A stretch of 64,000 bases of DNA from Burkholderia thailandensis E264. GTDB lineage: Bacteria; Pseudomonadota; Gammaproteobacteria; Burkholderiales; Burkholderiaceae. A program made the position numbers and the translations under genes. Where the stretch lies: positions 1,178,001 to 1,242,000 of the forward strand of contig NC_007650.1 of the NCBI RefSeq assembly GCF_000012365.1, given 5' to 3'. The notes under the pieces were generated by a model that worked only from the letters and a program-made list of their open reading frames with translations, searched no databases and was not told where the DNA came from. Shown piece by piece: positions 19,989-27,651 of the stretch; position 1 is the stretch's first letter, and the number at the start of each line of letters is the position of its first letter.

Positions 19989-21113
19989 TTTGGACTGAGC
20001 CAGCTTGACTTCCGTCCACTCGCGCCCGCGATTGTCCCGATAGAGGGCGGTCATTTGGGCCGACGTATGGCCGACGAGCGCCTGTGCGAACGCTGGCCCG
20101 TACTCATCGGAATACAGGCGAATCGCCAGCGATCGAATCTCATGAAACGATGGCGGATTCCTTCCTTCTCTTCCAGTTATACCGGCAACGTCGCGCATTT
20201 CGGCAAACGTCTTGCTGATCGTGTCGTGGTAGACCTTCTGCCCCGGTTTGACGCTGCCGCGCTGATGGATGAAATGCACCATGTGCTTCGACACAACAGA
20301 ATCACGGCATCGCTTGATGACGGCTTCAATTGTTAGCTTGACGGAGGAGAGGCCGACATGAACCGGAATTTTGAGCTTCACCTTGCCCTGACTCTTAATT
20401 GGCTCAACCCACAGGAAGCCGTCCTTGACCTGATCGAAAGTCATCGCCGCGATGTCGGAGAGTCGCTGCCCGGTGAGCAGCGCCAGTTCAAACGCATTTG
20501 CAGCCCAGCAGCGAGTCGAATCTTCGCGAGTCCTTGCCACGATGGCATTGAAGTCATCAAGCGTGAGTCGGTCGCGCGACACATCAACGGGCGGCGCTTT
20601 GACTGGTATGGCTGGATTCTTTCCCAACTCGATGTGTCCTGCCGCCTCGGCAGATCGAAAAACGTCTTGCAAGCGGCTTCGGATTTTCGCCGTGATCGTA
20701 GCGCCGCGGCTTTCCGTGATGCCTTCAATGTAGTCATTGATTTCCTTCGTCGATACTCTCATCAATGACTGGGTGGAGAACGGCGCAGCCTTAATCGCCC
20801 GGATCTGCGACTGAACGGATTTGATCGTATTGCCAGCTTTGCCTGATGCCTCAAACTTTTGTAGGTACTTGTCGCACCACTGATCCAGCGTTAGCTTACC
20901 TCCATCGATCCGATTGATTAGTGACACGTCGCCAGCACGGTGCAGCAGTTCTGCATTTGCAGTTCGAGCTTGGGCGGACGCCACCTTGAAATCTCTCCCT
21001 AAGCCGTAGGATTTTCCAGTGGCCGTATTCTTGTACCAAAAGTAGCCAGCCGAATTCTGATACAGATTGGCTGGCCAGTTCCTGCGATCCGCATTCCTTC
21101 GTCTAGCGGCCAC
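19986..21113 (-). CDS. int: Tyrosine-recombinase integrase
   Basis: A 375-aa lambda-type integrase. The N-terminal arm-binding segment (about 1-60; RNWPANLYQNSAGYFWYKN) and the core-binding SAM-like domain (75-165) precede the catalytic domain. The catalytic residues are R217 (TGQRLSD), a Lys near 240-244, H324 and R327 (FHEIRS), H349 (LVGHTS) and Y358 (ALYRD), so all are intact. It overlaps the excisionase gene by 11 bp and ends beside the host transporter remnant. It catalyses integration and, with Xis, excision. Confidence 0.97.
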   Translation of the reverse strand: MAARRRNADRRNWPANLYQNSAGYFWYKNTATGKSYGLGRDFKVASAQARTANAELLHRAGDVSLINRIDGGKLTLDQWCDKYLQKFEASGKAGNTIKSVQSQIRAIKAAPFSTQSLMRVSTKEINDYIEGITESRGATITAKIRSRLQDVFRSAEAAGHIELGKNPAIPVKAPPVDVSRDRLTLDDFNAIVARTREDSTRCWAANAFELALLTGQRLSDIAAMTFDQVKDGFLWVEPIKSQGKVKLKIPVHVGLSSVKLTIEAVIKRCRDSVVSKHMVHFIHQRGSVKPGQKVYHDTISKTFAEMRDVAGITGREGRNPPSFHEIRSLAIRLYSDEYGPAFAQALVGHTSAQMTALYRDNRGREWTEVKLAQSK

Positions 21114-21312
21114 TTGTCATCCTCTCAATTTTTTCCGCAACAGGGTCAACGTACTCGGCATCGGGGCGACAGAAATACCCTCTTCCTACTTTGCGTGGAA
21201 CTGGGCGGATGCGTCCAGCCTTGATCCAGTTAAGCAATGTGTTTTGATGCGGTCGGTGCTCGCCGAATACCGCGTCGGCCCAAGCCGCCACTGGAATCAG
21301 CCTCGCTGTCAT
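21103..21312 (-). CDS. xis: Excisionase-like protein
   Basis: A 69-aa protein with a winged-helix, MerR-like excisionase pattern: LIPVAAWADAVFG, then NTLLNWIKAGRIRPVPRKVGRGYFCRPDAEYVDP. Close in layout to lambda-type Xis. The ATG at 21312 is preferred to a GTG one codon earlier because of spacing from GGAG. The overlap with int fits a recombination-directionality factor. Confidence 0.88.
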   Translation of the reverse strand: MTARLIPVAAWADAVFGEHRPHQNTLLNWIKAGRIRPVPRKVGRGYFCRPDAEYVDPVAEKIERMTSGR

Positions 21313-21348
21313 CACAATCTCCAGTTCATTCGATTTTGCTGTTCTCGC

Positions 21349-23103
21349 TCACGATTTGCTCTCTTGGGTGCGGGCGGCGTCGGCGACCTGATCGGCACTC
21401 GCTTTGTACTCTGTGAAGGTCAACGGTCTTAGCCCCTTCCTTTCCGCCGCGGGCATGTAAATGGTCTCGTACTCGTATTTGATGTGCGTGCGATACCGCT
21501 CGGCATCTCGCTTGACATCGTCCGCCAGGTCTACGCTTGTCCGCGTCGGGGGATGCACAGGACACGGCCGCCGCAGCGAGCCGTCGCCGCTCGGGCAGGT
21601 GCATTCCTTCGACTCCTCGCTTGGCTGCTGTGTGGAGTCGAGAAGGGCGCGCAGTTCAGTTGCCTCCGTCTTCAGCCCGTGGAATTCCAGCGTGTCGGCA
21701 GCTCTGCTGATCGTCTGCTGTTCACCGACCGTCAGGGTCGACGACTTTGCGTCGGCGTAGAGCAGGTGCTTGCCTTTGCCCAGCGTCTGCCGTCCGCGCT
21801 CGTTGAGGGACATGAACGAGATGCCCGTGGCCGAATCCCCCGGCTTCGAGATCGTTACGGACCCTACCGCTTCTCCCGCATCGGCGGGGGCGCGCGAAAT
21901 CAACTCGCGGTCGATGCACGTCAGGCAGACGTAGCCTCCCATCCAGTCGATTCGGAGCGGCGTGTGCTTGTGCTCGCCGCACCCAGCGCAGTTCGTCGCC
22001 TGCGTGCTGGCGTAGGTATGCGGCTCGCGCGCCTCTGCCGGTGCGTCTGCCTGCGCTCGATACAGATCGACTTCGAGTCGGAGCACTTGAGCGGCGCGCA
22101 CGACGCGTTCGATGGCGTTGAGGCCGTCGTTGTCGTCGACCTTATCGTCTCCGATGATCGTCGCGTAGACGGTGGCCAGCGTCTCCGTCATCCGCTTCGC
22201 GACGTAGGCATCTTCGTCGAGTGCGTCTGCCTGCGCGGGTTGCGGTGTCGTATCGCCCATGCCGGCCGCGTAGGCGTCGCGGGCAATCTGCTTGGGGTTC
22301 GTCTCGCCCTTCGCTGCATAGTCGGCGTACCAGCCTTCGAACTTTGAATCGCCGACGTGGCGCTTATCGGCCTGCGCGGGTTGCAGGGCGGCGTAGAGCG
22401 CGCGAATTTCGTGATCTGCTGCGCACTCAGGCGCTTGCAGGCGCTTCGCGGTTTCTTCAGAGCAGTTGTGCCATTGCCCTGCCGGAAGGTCCGCGACGAT
22501 CCGGTATTGCCACTGAGCCACCGCCTCCGCAGCGGACGATGCTGCCGCGCGGGCGTAGCGAGCGCCCGCCTTAAATGCCATCCATGCAATACCGCGCGTT
22601 GCAGCGTCAGCAATGATGTTCCCTACTTCGGAGTCGAACGCCGCGCGCTCATCCGCCGGCGAGGGTGCTTGCAATCCGCACACAGCACACGGATTGTTCT
22701 CTGCCGACGGTGACCCCTCGCAACCCACGCATAGCGCTGCTATCGATTTCGGATAGGGCTGGCTCACGCAGAGCCGGAACGTTTCGGCGCACAGCTCCGC
22801 GAATCGCTTCGGCACGACACGCGCGGACGATCTGTCCGGGCAGCATGCCTTGAAGTCGGCGGGAATATCGCCGAGGCGGCCGCACTCGGGGCAGAAGCGG
22901 ATCATCTCTTCGATCGGCGCTGCTGCGGGGTGCTCACCAGGGAATGCGGCGAGGATGCCCGCGAGCCCGGAAATTGCGTCTGCGCACTGGCCGACGAACG
23001 TGCCGTCGCCTGTCTCGACTTGCTGAAGCACCTGGATCGCGTAATCTATCGCGTCGCGGCGGTCGTCCGTCAGCGCATCAGCGCGGCTATTTTCGGTGGT
23101 CAT
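21349..23103 (-). CDS. Large cysteine-rich accessory protein (584 aa), unknown function
   Basis: Start ATG 23103 follows GAGGAAC. The protein looks modular. An N-terminal helical unit is followed by several zinc-ribbon-like pairs: FCPECGRLGD, then C..C in ALCVGCEGS...NPCAVCGL, later NCAGCGEHKH...YVCLTCIDREL, and a final CTCPSGDGS..RPCPVH. Linkers are Ala/Gln/Asp-rich (PAQAD). Similar patchwork proteins occur in the left arm of Burkholderia phages. No enzymatic motif is visible. Four separate Cys clusters suggest nucleic-acid or protein binding. Confidence 0.75.
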   Translation of the reverse strand: MTTENSRADALTDDRRDAIDYAIQVLQQVETGDGTFVGQCADAISGLAGILAAFPGEHPAAAPIEEMIRFCPECGRLGDIPADFKACCPDRSSARVVPKRFAELCAETFRLCVSQPYPKSIAALCVGCEGSPSAENNPCAVCGLQAPSPADERAAFDSEVGNIIADAATRGIAWMAFKAGARYARAAASSAAEAVAQWQYRIVADLPAGQWHNCSEETAKRLQAPECAADHEIRALYAALQPAQADKRHVGDSKFEGWYADYAAKGETNPKQIARDAYAAGMGDTTPQPAQADALDEDAYVAKRMTETLATVYATIIGDDKVDDNDGLNAIERVVRAAQVLRLEVDLYRAQADAPAEAREPHTYASTQATNCAGCGEHKHTPLRIDWMGGYVCLTCIDRELISRAPADAGEAVGSVTISKPGDSATGISFMSLNERGRQTLGKGKHLLYADAKSSTLTVGEQQTISRAADTLEFHGLKTEATELRALLDSTQQPSEESKECTCPSGDGSLRRPCPVHPPTRTSVDLADDVKRDAERYRTHIKYEYETIYMPAAERKGLRPLTFTEYKASADQVADAARTQESKS

Positions 23104-23117
23104 GGTGGTTCCTCTGC

Positions 23118-23396
23118 TCAAGAAGGCTTGCGGATTTCGACAGGGCACGGAGTGGTCATCACGTCGTGCAGCGCTGATTCGAGCCAGCCCTTGACCCATT
23201 CATCTCCCGCGACGCTTCGCAGCAGTTGGTAGGCGGACAGCAGGGACGCCGACAGGTACGTGACCTTTTCCGAATCGGTCATCGTGGCGATGCCGTTGCG
23301 GGTGTAGTCGTCCAACACGAGCTTTATCATCCGCATATCTTCGGCTTTCTCGGCGTCGCTGTATGGCGAATCAGCGTGGATCTTCGCGGTGGTCAT
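23118..23396 (-). CDS. Phage hypothetical protein (92 aa)
   Basis: The ATG overlaps the upstream stop (TAATG) with GGAGGG before it. It is a helical acidic protein (DAEKAEDMRMIKLVLDDYTR; TYLSASLLSAYQLLRSVAGD) ending PCPVEIRKPS. No recognised domain. Member of the left-arm accessory operon. Confidence 0.7.
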   Translation of the reverse strand: MTTAKIHADSPYSDAEKAEDMRMIKLVLDDYTRNGIATMTDSEKVTYLSASLLSAYQLLRSVAGDEWVKGWLESALHDVMTTPCPVEIRKPS

Positions 23397-23791
23397 TATT
23401 CGCGGCCCTCCACGTCTGCCGCAGTGATGACGTACTCACTCACGTTGACGACGCTGTAGAACGTCGGTTTTGCATGCTTCTCGATCCAGCCCGAGAGAAG
23501 CGTTTCGAGTTCGGCCTTTGCTCCCGGCGCGATGTCCGGATATCCATCAGCAGCTTCGCCGACCTCGTCATAGGCGCGGTCGCCGATCATATCGATCACG
23601 TCGTTGGCGTCGCACAGGCGCTCGGTCGGGATCGGCTCGACATCGCCGTAGAACACAACATCGCCGACAGCGAGCTCGTCGTGCATATCGAGTAGTTCGT
23701 CGAGCGCATCGCACGAGAAGAACTCGTTGTCTTTGCTCCAGACCGTGCGTCTCACATCGGTGGTAGCGCTGCTTCCCGTTTCGTTCGTCAT
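23396..23791 (-). CDS. Phage hypothetical protein (131 aa)
   Basis: The ATG at 23791 lies two bases after the upstream stop (TGAgcATG), with GGAGG 10 nt before it. An upstream TTG at 23797 is possible but worse placed. The protein is strongly acidic (DELLDMHDELAVGDVVFYGD; DANDVIDMIGDRAYDEVGE), a composition seen in anti-defence DNA mimics, though this is only a resemblance. Family unknown. Confidence 0.7.
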   Translation of the reverse strand: MTNETGSSATTDVRRTVWSKDNEFFSCDALDELLDMHDELAVGDVVFYGDVEPIPTERLCDANDVIDMIGDRAYDEVGEAADGYPDIAPGAKAELETLLSGWIEKHAKPTFYSVVNVSEYVITAADVEGRE

Positions 23792-23793
23792 GC

Positions 23794-24465
23794 TCAAAGA
23801 TCCTCCAACAGCTTGTCGATCGGCTTGCGCGATTGCAGGACGACGAGAGCCATTTGTCTCTTACCTTCGTCGAACCCCGCCCGATAGGCGGCTTGTTCTG
23901 CGGGTGTGCGCCCGGTCGGCTCCGTTGTATGCCGTGTGCGATCGCGGCGCACCTTGGGGGGAATTGCACGTGCAAACAGCGCGTGCGGGCCGTCTTCGGT
24001 GTCGTAGATCTCGAGCAGCACCCAACCTTCGCCATCGGGTGGCGTCGGCGTCCATGCGCTGCAGTCGGCGTCGGCGTGCTCGTGGTACTGCTCGTAGCTT
24101 TCGGCATCGACGTCGGATTCCATGCTGACGAATGCCGATTCGATGCCGAACGCCTCAAGGAACCTGTCGACGCGCACATCCTCGTCGCAGAGGGGAAGTG
24201 CGGGATGCGTCAGCCAGCCTTGGTCGTCGCGCTGGATCTCGCGCGGTGCGAGCAGCTTTTCGCGCAGACCTTCGAGCGAAACGAAGCCGTCGAAGAGCGA
24301 TTCGCGTGTCGCGGTTGCGAGATCGAGCCGAAGAGCCTTTGCCTGCTTCAGTGCCTCGTTGCGCTGCGGCGACTCGGGCAGTAAGTCGATTGCGCCGACC
24401 AGCTCGAATGCGTACTGCGTCAGGTTCACGATGCCGTTCGCGCGCGGTTTCGTCTCATTCGTCAT
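23794..24465 (-). CDS. Phage hypothetical protein (223 aa)
   Basis: The start has a strong GGAGG site. An N-terminal helical region (TQYAFELVGAIDLLPESPQRNEALKQA) is followed by an acidic middle (ESDVDAESYEQYHEHADAD) and a WVLLEIYDTEDGPHALFAR strand-rich segment. The C-terminus (PAEQAAYRAGFDEGKRQMAL) is a short motif common in phage proteins. No function assigned. It sits in a tight operon with its neighbours. Confidence 0.7.
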   Translation of the reverse strand: MTNETKPRANGIVNLTQYAFELVGAIDLLPESPQRNEALKQAKALRLDLATATRESLFDGFVSLEGLREKLLAPREIQRDDQGWLTHPALPLCDEDVRVDRFLEAFGIESAFVSMESDVDAESYEQYHEHADADCSAWTPTPPDGEGWVLLEIYDTEDGPHALFARAIPPKVRRDRTRHTTEPTGRTPAEQAAYRAGFDEGKRQMALVVLQSRKPIDKLLEDL

Positions 24466-24478
24466 GTCGTACCTCCGT

Positions 24479-25186
24479 TCAATAGTCGCGGCCGGGGTAG
24501 TAGGTATTGATGCTGTTCTCGTCTCCGTCGATGATCAGCTTCGTGCCGGTAGCGTAGAGCTGGAACAGGCGGCGCTTGAAGCCGTGCATGGGGCCGACAA
24601 ACAGCGTTTTGCTCGGATCTTTTTGGTCGATCTGCACGCTGTATACGCGGCCGTCGTGGACGTCGATCTGATACGGGCAACTGTAGGATTCGGTGCCGTG
24701 CTCCTTGTCCAAGTAGATGTGGTAGAACTTCGAACTGGTGATGCTCGCTTCGCGAACAATCAGCGTGATTCGATTCGACTCATCGCACGAGCACGGGCGA
24801 TACTGGCGATCGGAGTGCTCGTCCTTGATGAATTCCTCGACGAGTTGCGAAAGCTTGATCTCTGCCGGTGCGGGTGCGAGCAGCTCCTTCATCTGCTGCT
24901 CGATCTGCGTTTCGATCGTCGCGTTCAACTGCGCGTCGACCTGCTGTCGGATGATCTTGAGAATGAGATCGTTGTATCCGGGCAGACCAAGGTTATGAAA
25001 ATCGACTTGCAGCGCGGCTTTGACGCGCTCTTTCAATTGCTCGCCGAAGGTCGAGTACGAGCGAAGTTCCTCGTCGATGATCGACGTGATCGTCTTCGTC
25101 AACTTTTCTTCGATCGCCTTCTCGATCGCGCCGGCCGCGACGATGTTCGAGAAGGCGGTGGAGACAGCTTGTTGCAGTTCTTTCAT
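24479..25186 (-). CDS. Phage hypothetical protein (235 aa), helical N-half and beta-rich C-half
   Basis: The start is taken at ATG 25186 (MKELQQAVSTAF), with GAGGG before it; the longer 5' reading lacks a site. Residues 1-125 are predicted helices with repeated IEKAIEEKLTKTI-like segments. The second half carries PCSCDESNRITLIVREA and a YHIYLDKEH...YQIDVHDGRVYSVQI run of strands. I do not recognise it. An inverted repeat and a terminator lie between it and the next gene upstream. Confidence 0.7.
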   Translation of the reverse strand: MKELQQAVSTAFSNIVAAGAIEKAIEEKLTKTITSIIDEELRSYSTFGEQLKERVKAALQVDFHNLGLPGYNDLILKIIRQQVDAQLNATIETQIEQQMKELLAPAPAEIKLSQLVEEFIKDEHSDRQYRPCSCDESNRITLIVREASITSSKFYHIYLDKEHGTESYSCPYQIDVHDGRVYSVQIDQKDPSKTLFVGPMHGFKRRLFQLYATGTKLIIDGDENSINTYYPGRDY

Positions 25187-25255
25187 GGCTTGGCCCTCAT
25201 GCACGTCATTGGAATTCGAAAAAATGCTGGCCCGGACAGGCGCCAGCAAAGCGGG

Positions 25256-25356
25256 GATTCAAGGGCGGACACTCAGCGCTCGCATAAGGCAGCGTTGCAT
25301 GGAGTGAACGGAGTGACGGAGCCCAACCGCCACCGCCGAGCGTCCGCTCTTGAATC
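25256..25356. repeat. Spaced inverted repeat in a non-coding gap
   Basis: GATTCAAGGGCGGAC (25256-25270) is matched by GTCCGCTCTTGAATC (25342-25356), its reverse complement with one mismatch. The 71-bp spacer holds shorter dyads. The gap (25187-25447) has no gene. It could fold as one long RNA stem in the leftward transcript. Confidence 0.7.
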
Positions 25357-25366
25357 TCCGCAGGGG

Positions 25367-25394
25367 AAAAAGAGGGTGCCGAACTGGCCACCCT
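25367..25394 (-). terminator. Rho-independent terminator after the SPFH gene
   Basis: Read on the minus strand, GGGTGGCC and GGCACCC form a stem with one bulge around a short loop and are followed by TCTTTTT. It lies about 50 bp downstream of the SPFH lipoprotein stop. Confidence 0.7.
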
Positions 25395-25447
25395 TAAAGG
25401 CCGCCCATATCCGAGGGGGAGAGCCCGGGCGCAGGCTCAGAGCTTCG

Positions 25448-26260
25448 TTACCTGATCTGAACGAACGGGACGCTGTTCGCGCCCATGTACTGGGGAAGCT
25501 TGCCGTCCCACTTTTCGATCGCCATCTGTTGCAGCATCTGGTTGTTTTCACGCAGTGCTTTCGCTTTCACTTCGAGCGCTTCGGCTTCGCCCTTGGCGAT
25601 TGCGACCTGCTTCGCTGCATCCGCCTCGGCAGCACGCAGTTCGTTCTCTTTCTGCTGCGCGATCTGTGTCGCGGCGATCTTCCCGTTGATCGAGTTCATA
25701 ACCTGCTCGGGGAGACGCATCTGATTCACGAAGTAGACCTTCTCGACGCTGATTCCGACCGTCGCGGCGTTTGCCTTTACCTCGTCCTCGACGCGCTGCT
25801 GAAGCGCCGCTTTGCCCTTGCCGTAGACGTCCTCGACGGCCATCGACGCGCCGGCGAGATTCAGTGCGTCGCGCACCATCGCGCGCAGATAGACACCCGT
25901 GATTTCGTCGACGCCGCGACGGTACTTCTGGAACACCTTCGGTGCGTTGTCGTGCGGGATCGCGTAGCTGATTCCAATGTCGGTGTTGACTGACAGTCCC
26001 TCCACCGTTTGGAACGTGAACGACTCGTCGGACTTGTCCGTTCTGTCCCACACGTAGGACTGCGTGAACGTCGGGAAGATGAACATGTCGACGTTCGGTC
26101 CGTTGAAGTAGCGGCCGGGCCCCTTCACTTCGACGTTGACGCCCCGGTCGTCGCCATAGCGCTGCACCTTCACGCCGACATAGCCGGCCGGGACGTTGTC
26201 GCAGCCGGTCGCGAGGAACATCACGGGCGCGAGGATCAAAATCAGAAACAGGCGTTTCAC
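25448..26260 (-). CDS. SPFH/Band 7 (prohibitin-like) lipoprotein
   Basis: A 270-aa protein from a GTG at 26260 (AAGGAG 6 nt upstream). The signal is a lipoprotein type (KRLFLILILAPVMFLATGC, lipid on C20, followed by Asp, which often means inner-membrane retention). The Band 7 domain spans about residues 25-190 (GYVGVKVQRYGDDRGV; YAIPHDNAPKVFQKY; AMVRDALNLAGASMAVEDVYG). It is followed by an Ala/Glu-rich coiled coil (ENELRAAEADAAKQVAIAKGEAEALEVKAKAL) typical of stomatin/HflC proteins. Its start overlaps the stop of a small membrane gene (GTGA). HflK/C-like proteins modulate FtsH, so a role in CII stability or superinfection is an attractive inference only. Confidence 0.88.
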   Translation of the reverse strand: MKRLFLILILAPVMFLATGCDNVPAGYVGVKVQRYGDDRGVNVEVKGPGRYFNGPNVDMFIFPTFTQSYVWDRTDKSDESFTFQTVEGLSVNTDIGISYAIPHDNAPKVFQKYRRGVDEITGVYLRAMVRDALNLAGASMAVEDVYGKGKAALQQRVEDEVKANAATVGISVEKVYFVNQMRLPEQVMNSINGKIAATQIAQQKENELRAAEADAAKQVAIAKGEAEALEVKAKALRENNQMLQQMAIEKWDGKLPQYMGANSVPFVQIR

Positions 26261-26439
26261 TTGTTCTCCTTGATATGAGGGGGAAGAAATTTCACGAAGG
26301 CGGCGGCATACGCCAGCCACACGAACGGCACGGCGAGCAGGGCGACGCTGCTGTCCTGATTCACCAGCCACGGGGTCACGATCGACAGCAGCACCAGAAA
26401 CAGCACGGCCGCGACGATGAACTTCGAAGCGGTTTTTAT
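26257..26439 (-). CDS. Small membrane protein, translationally coupled to the SPFH gene (start uncertain)
   Basis: An open frame of up to 60 residues ends in TGA overlapping the SPFH gene's GTG (GTGA). It encodes two hydrophobic helices (SKFIVAAVLFLVLLSIVTPWL and VALLAVPFVWLAYAAAFVKF) and a polar end. The best-placed start is an ATA at 26439, 5-6 nt after GGAG; the next usual start is a GTG at 26406 inside the first helix. Non-ATG/GTG/TTG initiation would be unusual. Coupling to the SPFH lipoprotein suggests the two act together at the membrane. Confidence 0.5.
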   Translation of the reverse strand: MKTASKFIVAAVLFLVLLSIVTPWLVNQDSSVALLAVPFVWLAYAAAFVKFLPPHIKENK

Positions 26440-26452
26440 TGGTATCTCCGGT

Positions 26453-26488
26453 AAAAAATGGCGGGGCGCACGTACGGGCCGCCCCGCC
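26453..26488 (-). terminator. Rho-independent terminator upstream of the SPFH unit
   Basis: On the minus strand GGCGGGGC (plus 26488-26481) pairs with GCCCCGCC (plus 26467-26460) and is followed by ATTTTTT. It ends the cluster of very small genes and separates it from the SPFH pair, although read-through is possible. Confidence 0.75.
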
Positions 26489-26589
26489 GAAAGGCCGCGC
26501 TTATCCGAGAGGAAATCCCGCGCGCGGCGAGCGGGGTTTAGGAATGCGAAATTAATTGCATGGAATCTTGCGTCGAAATTTGTCAGCTA

Positions 26590-26712
26590 TCAGGTTGAAA
26601 GACGCGACGCCGTTTGTTCGAGCGCGTCCTCACGCTCGTCTGCTTGCGCGCACAGCAAGAGGAATAGGGCGACTGCTACCGCGGCCCCCACCCAAACCTT
26701 GAGCATGTTCAT
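26590..26712 (-). CDS. Very small membrane protein (40 aa)
   Basis: A frame from ATG 26712, just after the upstream stop (TGAcATG), encodes one hydrophobic helix (KVWVGAAVAVALFLLLCAQ) and a charged tail (ADEREDALEQTASRLST). A Cys ends the helix, but the lipobox is poor. No family recognised. The tight tandem arrangement with the next two genes supports it. Confidence 0.55.
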   Translation of the reverse strand: MNMLKVWVGAAVAVALFLLLCAQADEREDALEQTASRLST

Positions 26713-26713
26713 G

Positions 26714-26833
26714 TCAGTTCTTGCGCGCGTCCTTGTAGCCGAGCTGGTAGCCGATCGTGCCGGCGCGGGGAGCGCGGCCGAGTGCTCGATCGTTCCAACC
26801 GCGGATGTACTCGCTGATCATTTGTCGTTCCAT
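26714..26833 (-). CDS. Very small basic protein (39 aa)
   Basis: The ATG at 26833 follows GGAG by 5 nt. Product begins MERQMISEYIRGWNDRALG and ends GTIGYQLGYKDARKN. The sequence is Arg/Lys-rich with conserved-looking W/Y residues. It overlaps none of its neighbours but is spaced only a few bases from the following gene. Function unknown. Confidence 0.6.
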   Translation of the reverse strand: MERQMISEYIRGWNDRALGRAPRAGTIGYQLGYKDARKN

Positions 26834-26856
26834 CGTGTCTCCGGTCTTGGAAGGTT

Positions 26857-26988
26857 TCAGGTGTCGCTTCGAACTTCGAGGACGCCCACTGCGATCAGGT
26901 GTTGCGCGATTTCGCGCATCAGATGCTCGACAAGAGCGCCGCGAGGCATGCGGCGCAGCTCGAGCAGGTTCTTTGCGGGTTGGCTCAC
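26857..26988 (-). CDS. Very small protein (43 aa), GTG start
   Basis: The GTG at 26988 is preceded by AGGAGG at 6 nt, which overlaps the stop of the upstream gene. Product: SQPAKNLLELRRMPRGALVE then HLMREIAQHLIAVGVLEVRSDT, an amphipathic helical mini-protein. Real by its strong ribosome site; function unknown. Confidence 0.6.
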   Translation of the reverse strand: MSQPAKNLLELRRMPRGALVEHLMREIAQHLIAVGVLEVRSDT

Positions 26989-26998
26989 GATCTACCTC

Positions 26999-27226
26999 CT
27001 AGACCTTGAGTCCGACCGTACGCAGGAACAAGCGTCGGTCGTAGTCGAGCTTCATGCGAGCTGCATGTCGCATGGCATGCGCCCGGCCGATGTTCTCGCT
27101 GTACCGATGAGATAGGCCGAGCAGCGCCCACGTCTCGCGGCTCGCGTTCGCGCTCACCTCAAGATCAGCAGCTGCGTTTTCCAACCATTCGACCGACACG
27201 GTTGGGATCTTCCGTTTCGATTCCAC
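26999..27226 (-). CDS. Phage hypothetical protein (75 aa), GTG start
   Basis: Start chosen at GTG 27226 because AAGGAG lies 5 nt upstream; an ATG at 27274 would add a highly charged 16-residue extension and lacks a site. Product: ESKRKIPTVSVEWLENAAADLEV, then a helical middle (YSENIGRAHAMRHAARMKLD) and RRLFLRTVGLKV. First gene of the leftward early operon after the long leader from pL. No domain recognised. Confidence 0.65.
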   Translation of the reverse strand: MESKRKIPTVSVEWLENAAADLEVSANASRETWALLGLSHRYSENIGRAHAMRHAARMKLDYDRRLFLRTVGLKV

Positions 27227-27651
27227 TGGATCTCCTTTCGAAGAGTCACGATCGCGATCCTCGTTTCCCCTCATGATTTAGTAGTCCGAATTCAATGAAA
27301 CGATGAGGGTGCAACGCTGATCGATCTGCTTCCATGTCAGTTTTCATGGGATGGGGCCACTGCCGCGACTTCCGGCTTCGCTTTCCCCTCCGAACGACAA
27401 TCCGGCAATCTCGCGAACCGCCACGTGCGTCGCGACCAACTCCGGCGTCCTCTGGCTCCCTCGCCGCGGCCAGACCACGTCCGCATCGGCAGGACCCTAT
27501 CTCATGAAAGCTGAGTGGTGTCGGGCGCTACCCCGTTTCTCGGCTACACCGTAGAGCCGACCGGTTGCTCCCTTGCGGGTCCCGGTACGCTGGCACTCTT
27601 AAAGATCGATCCGCCGGAGCGGTGCAGCGAACAGCGGCTGCCATGGATCGA
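27227..27651. other. Long untranslated leader of the leftward early transcript
   Basis: About 425 bp between the leftward promoter and its first gene hold no convincing frame on either strand. Several small dyads are present, for example CGGCT/AGCCG around 27540-27565 (read on the minus strand, enclosing CTACGGTGTAG). Position and length match the nut/leader region of lambda pL transcripts; a structured or antitermination RNA is possible. Confidence 0.45.
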
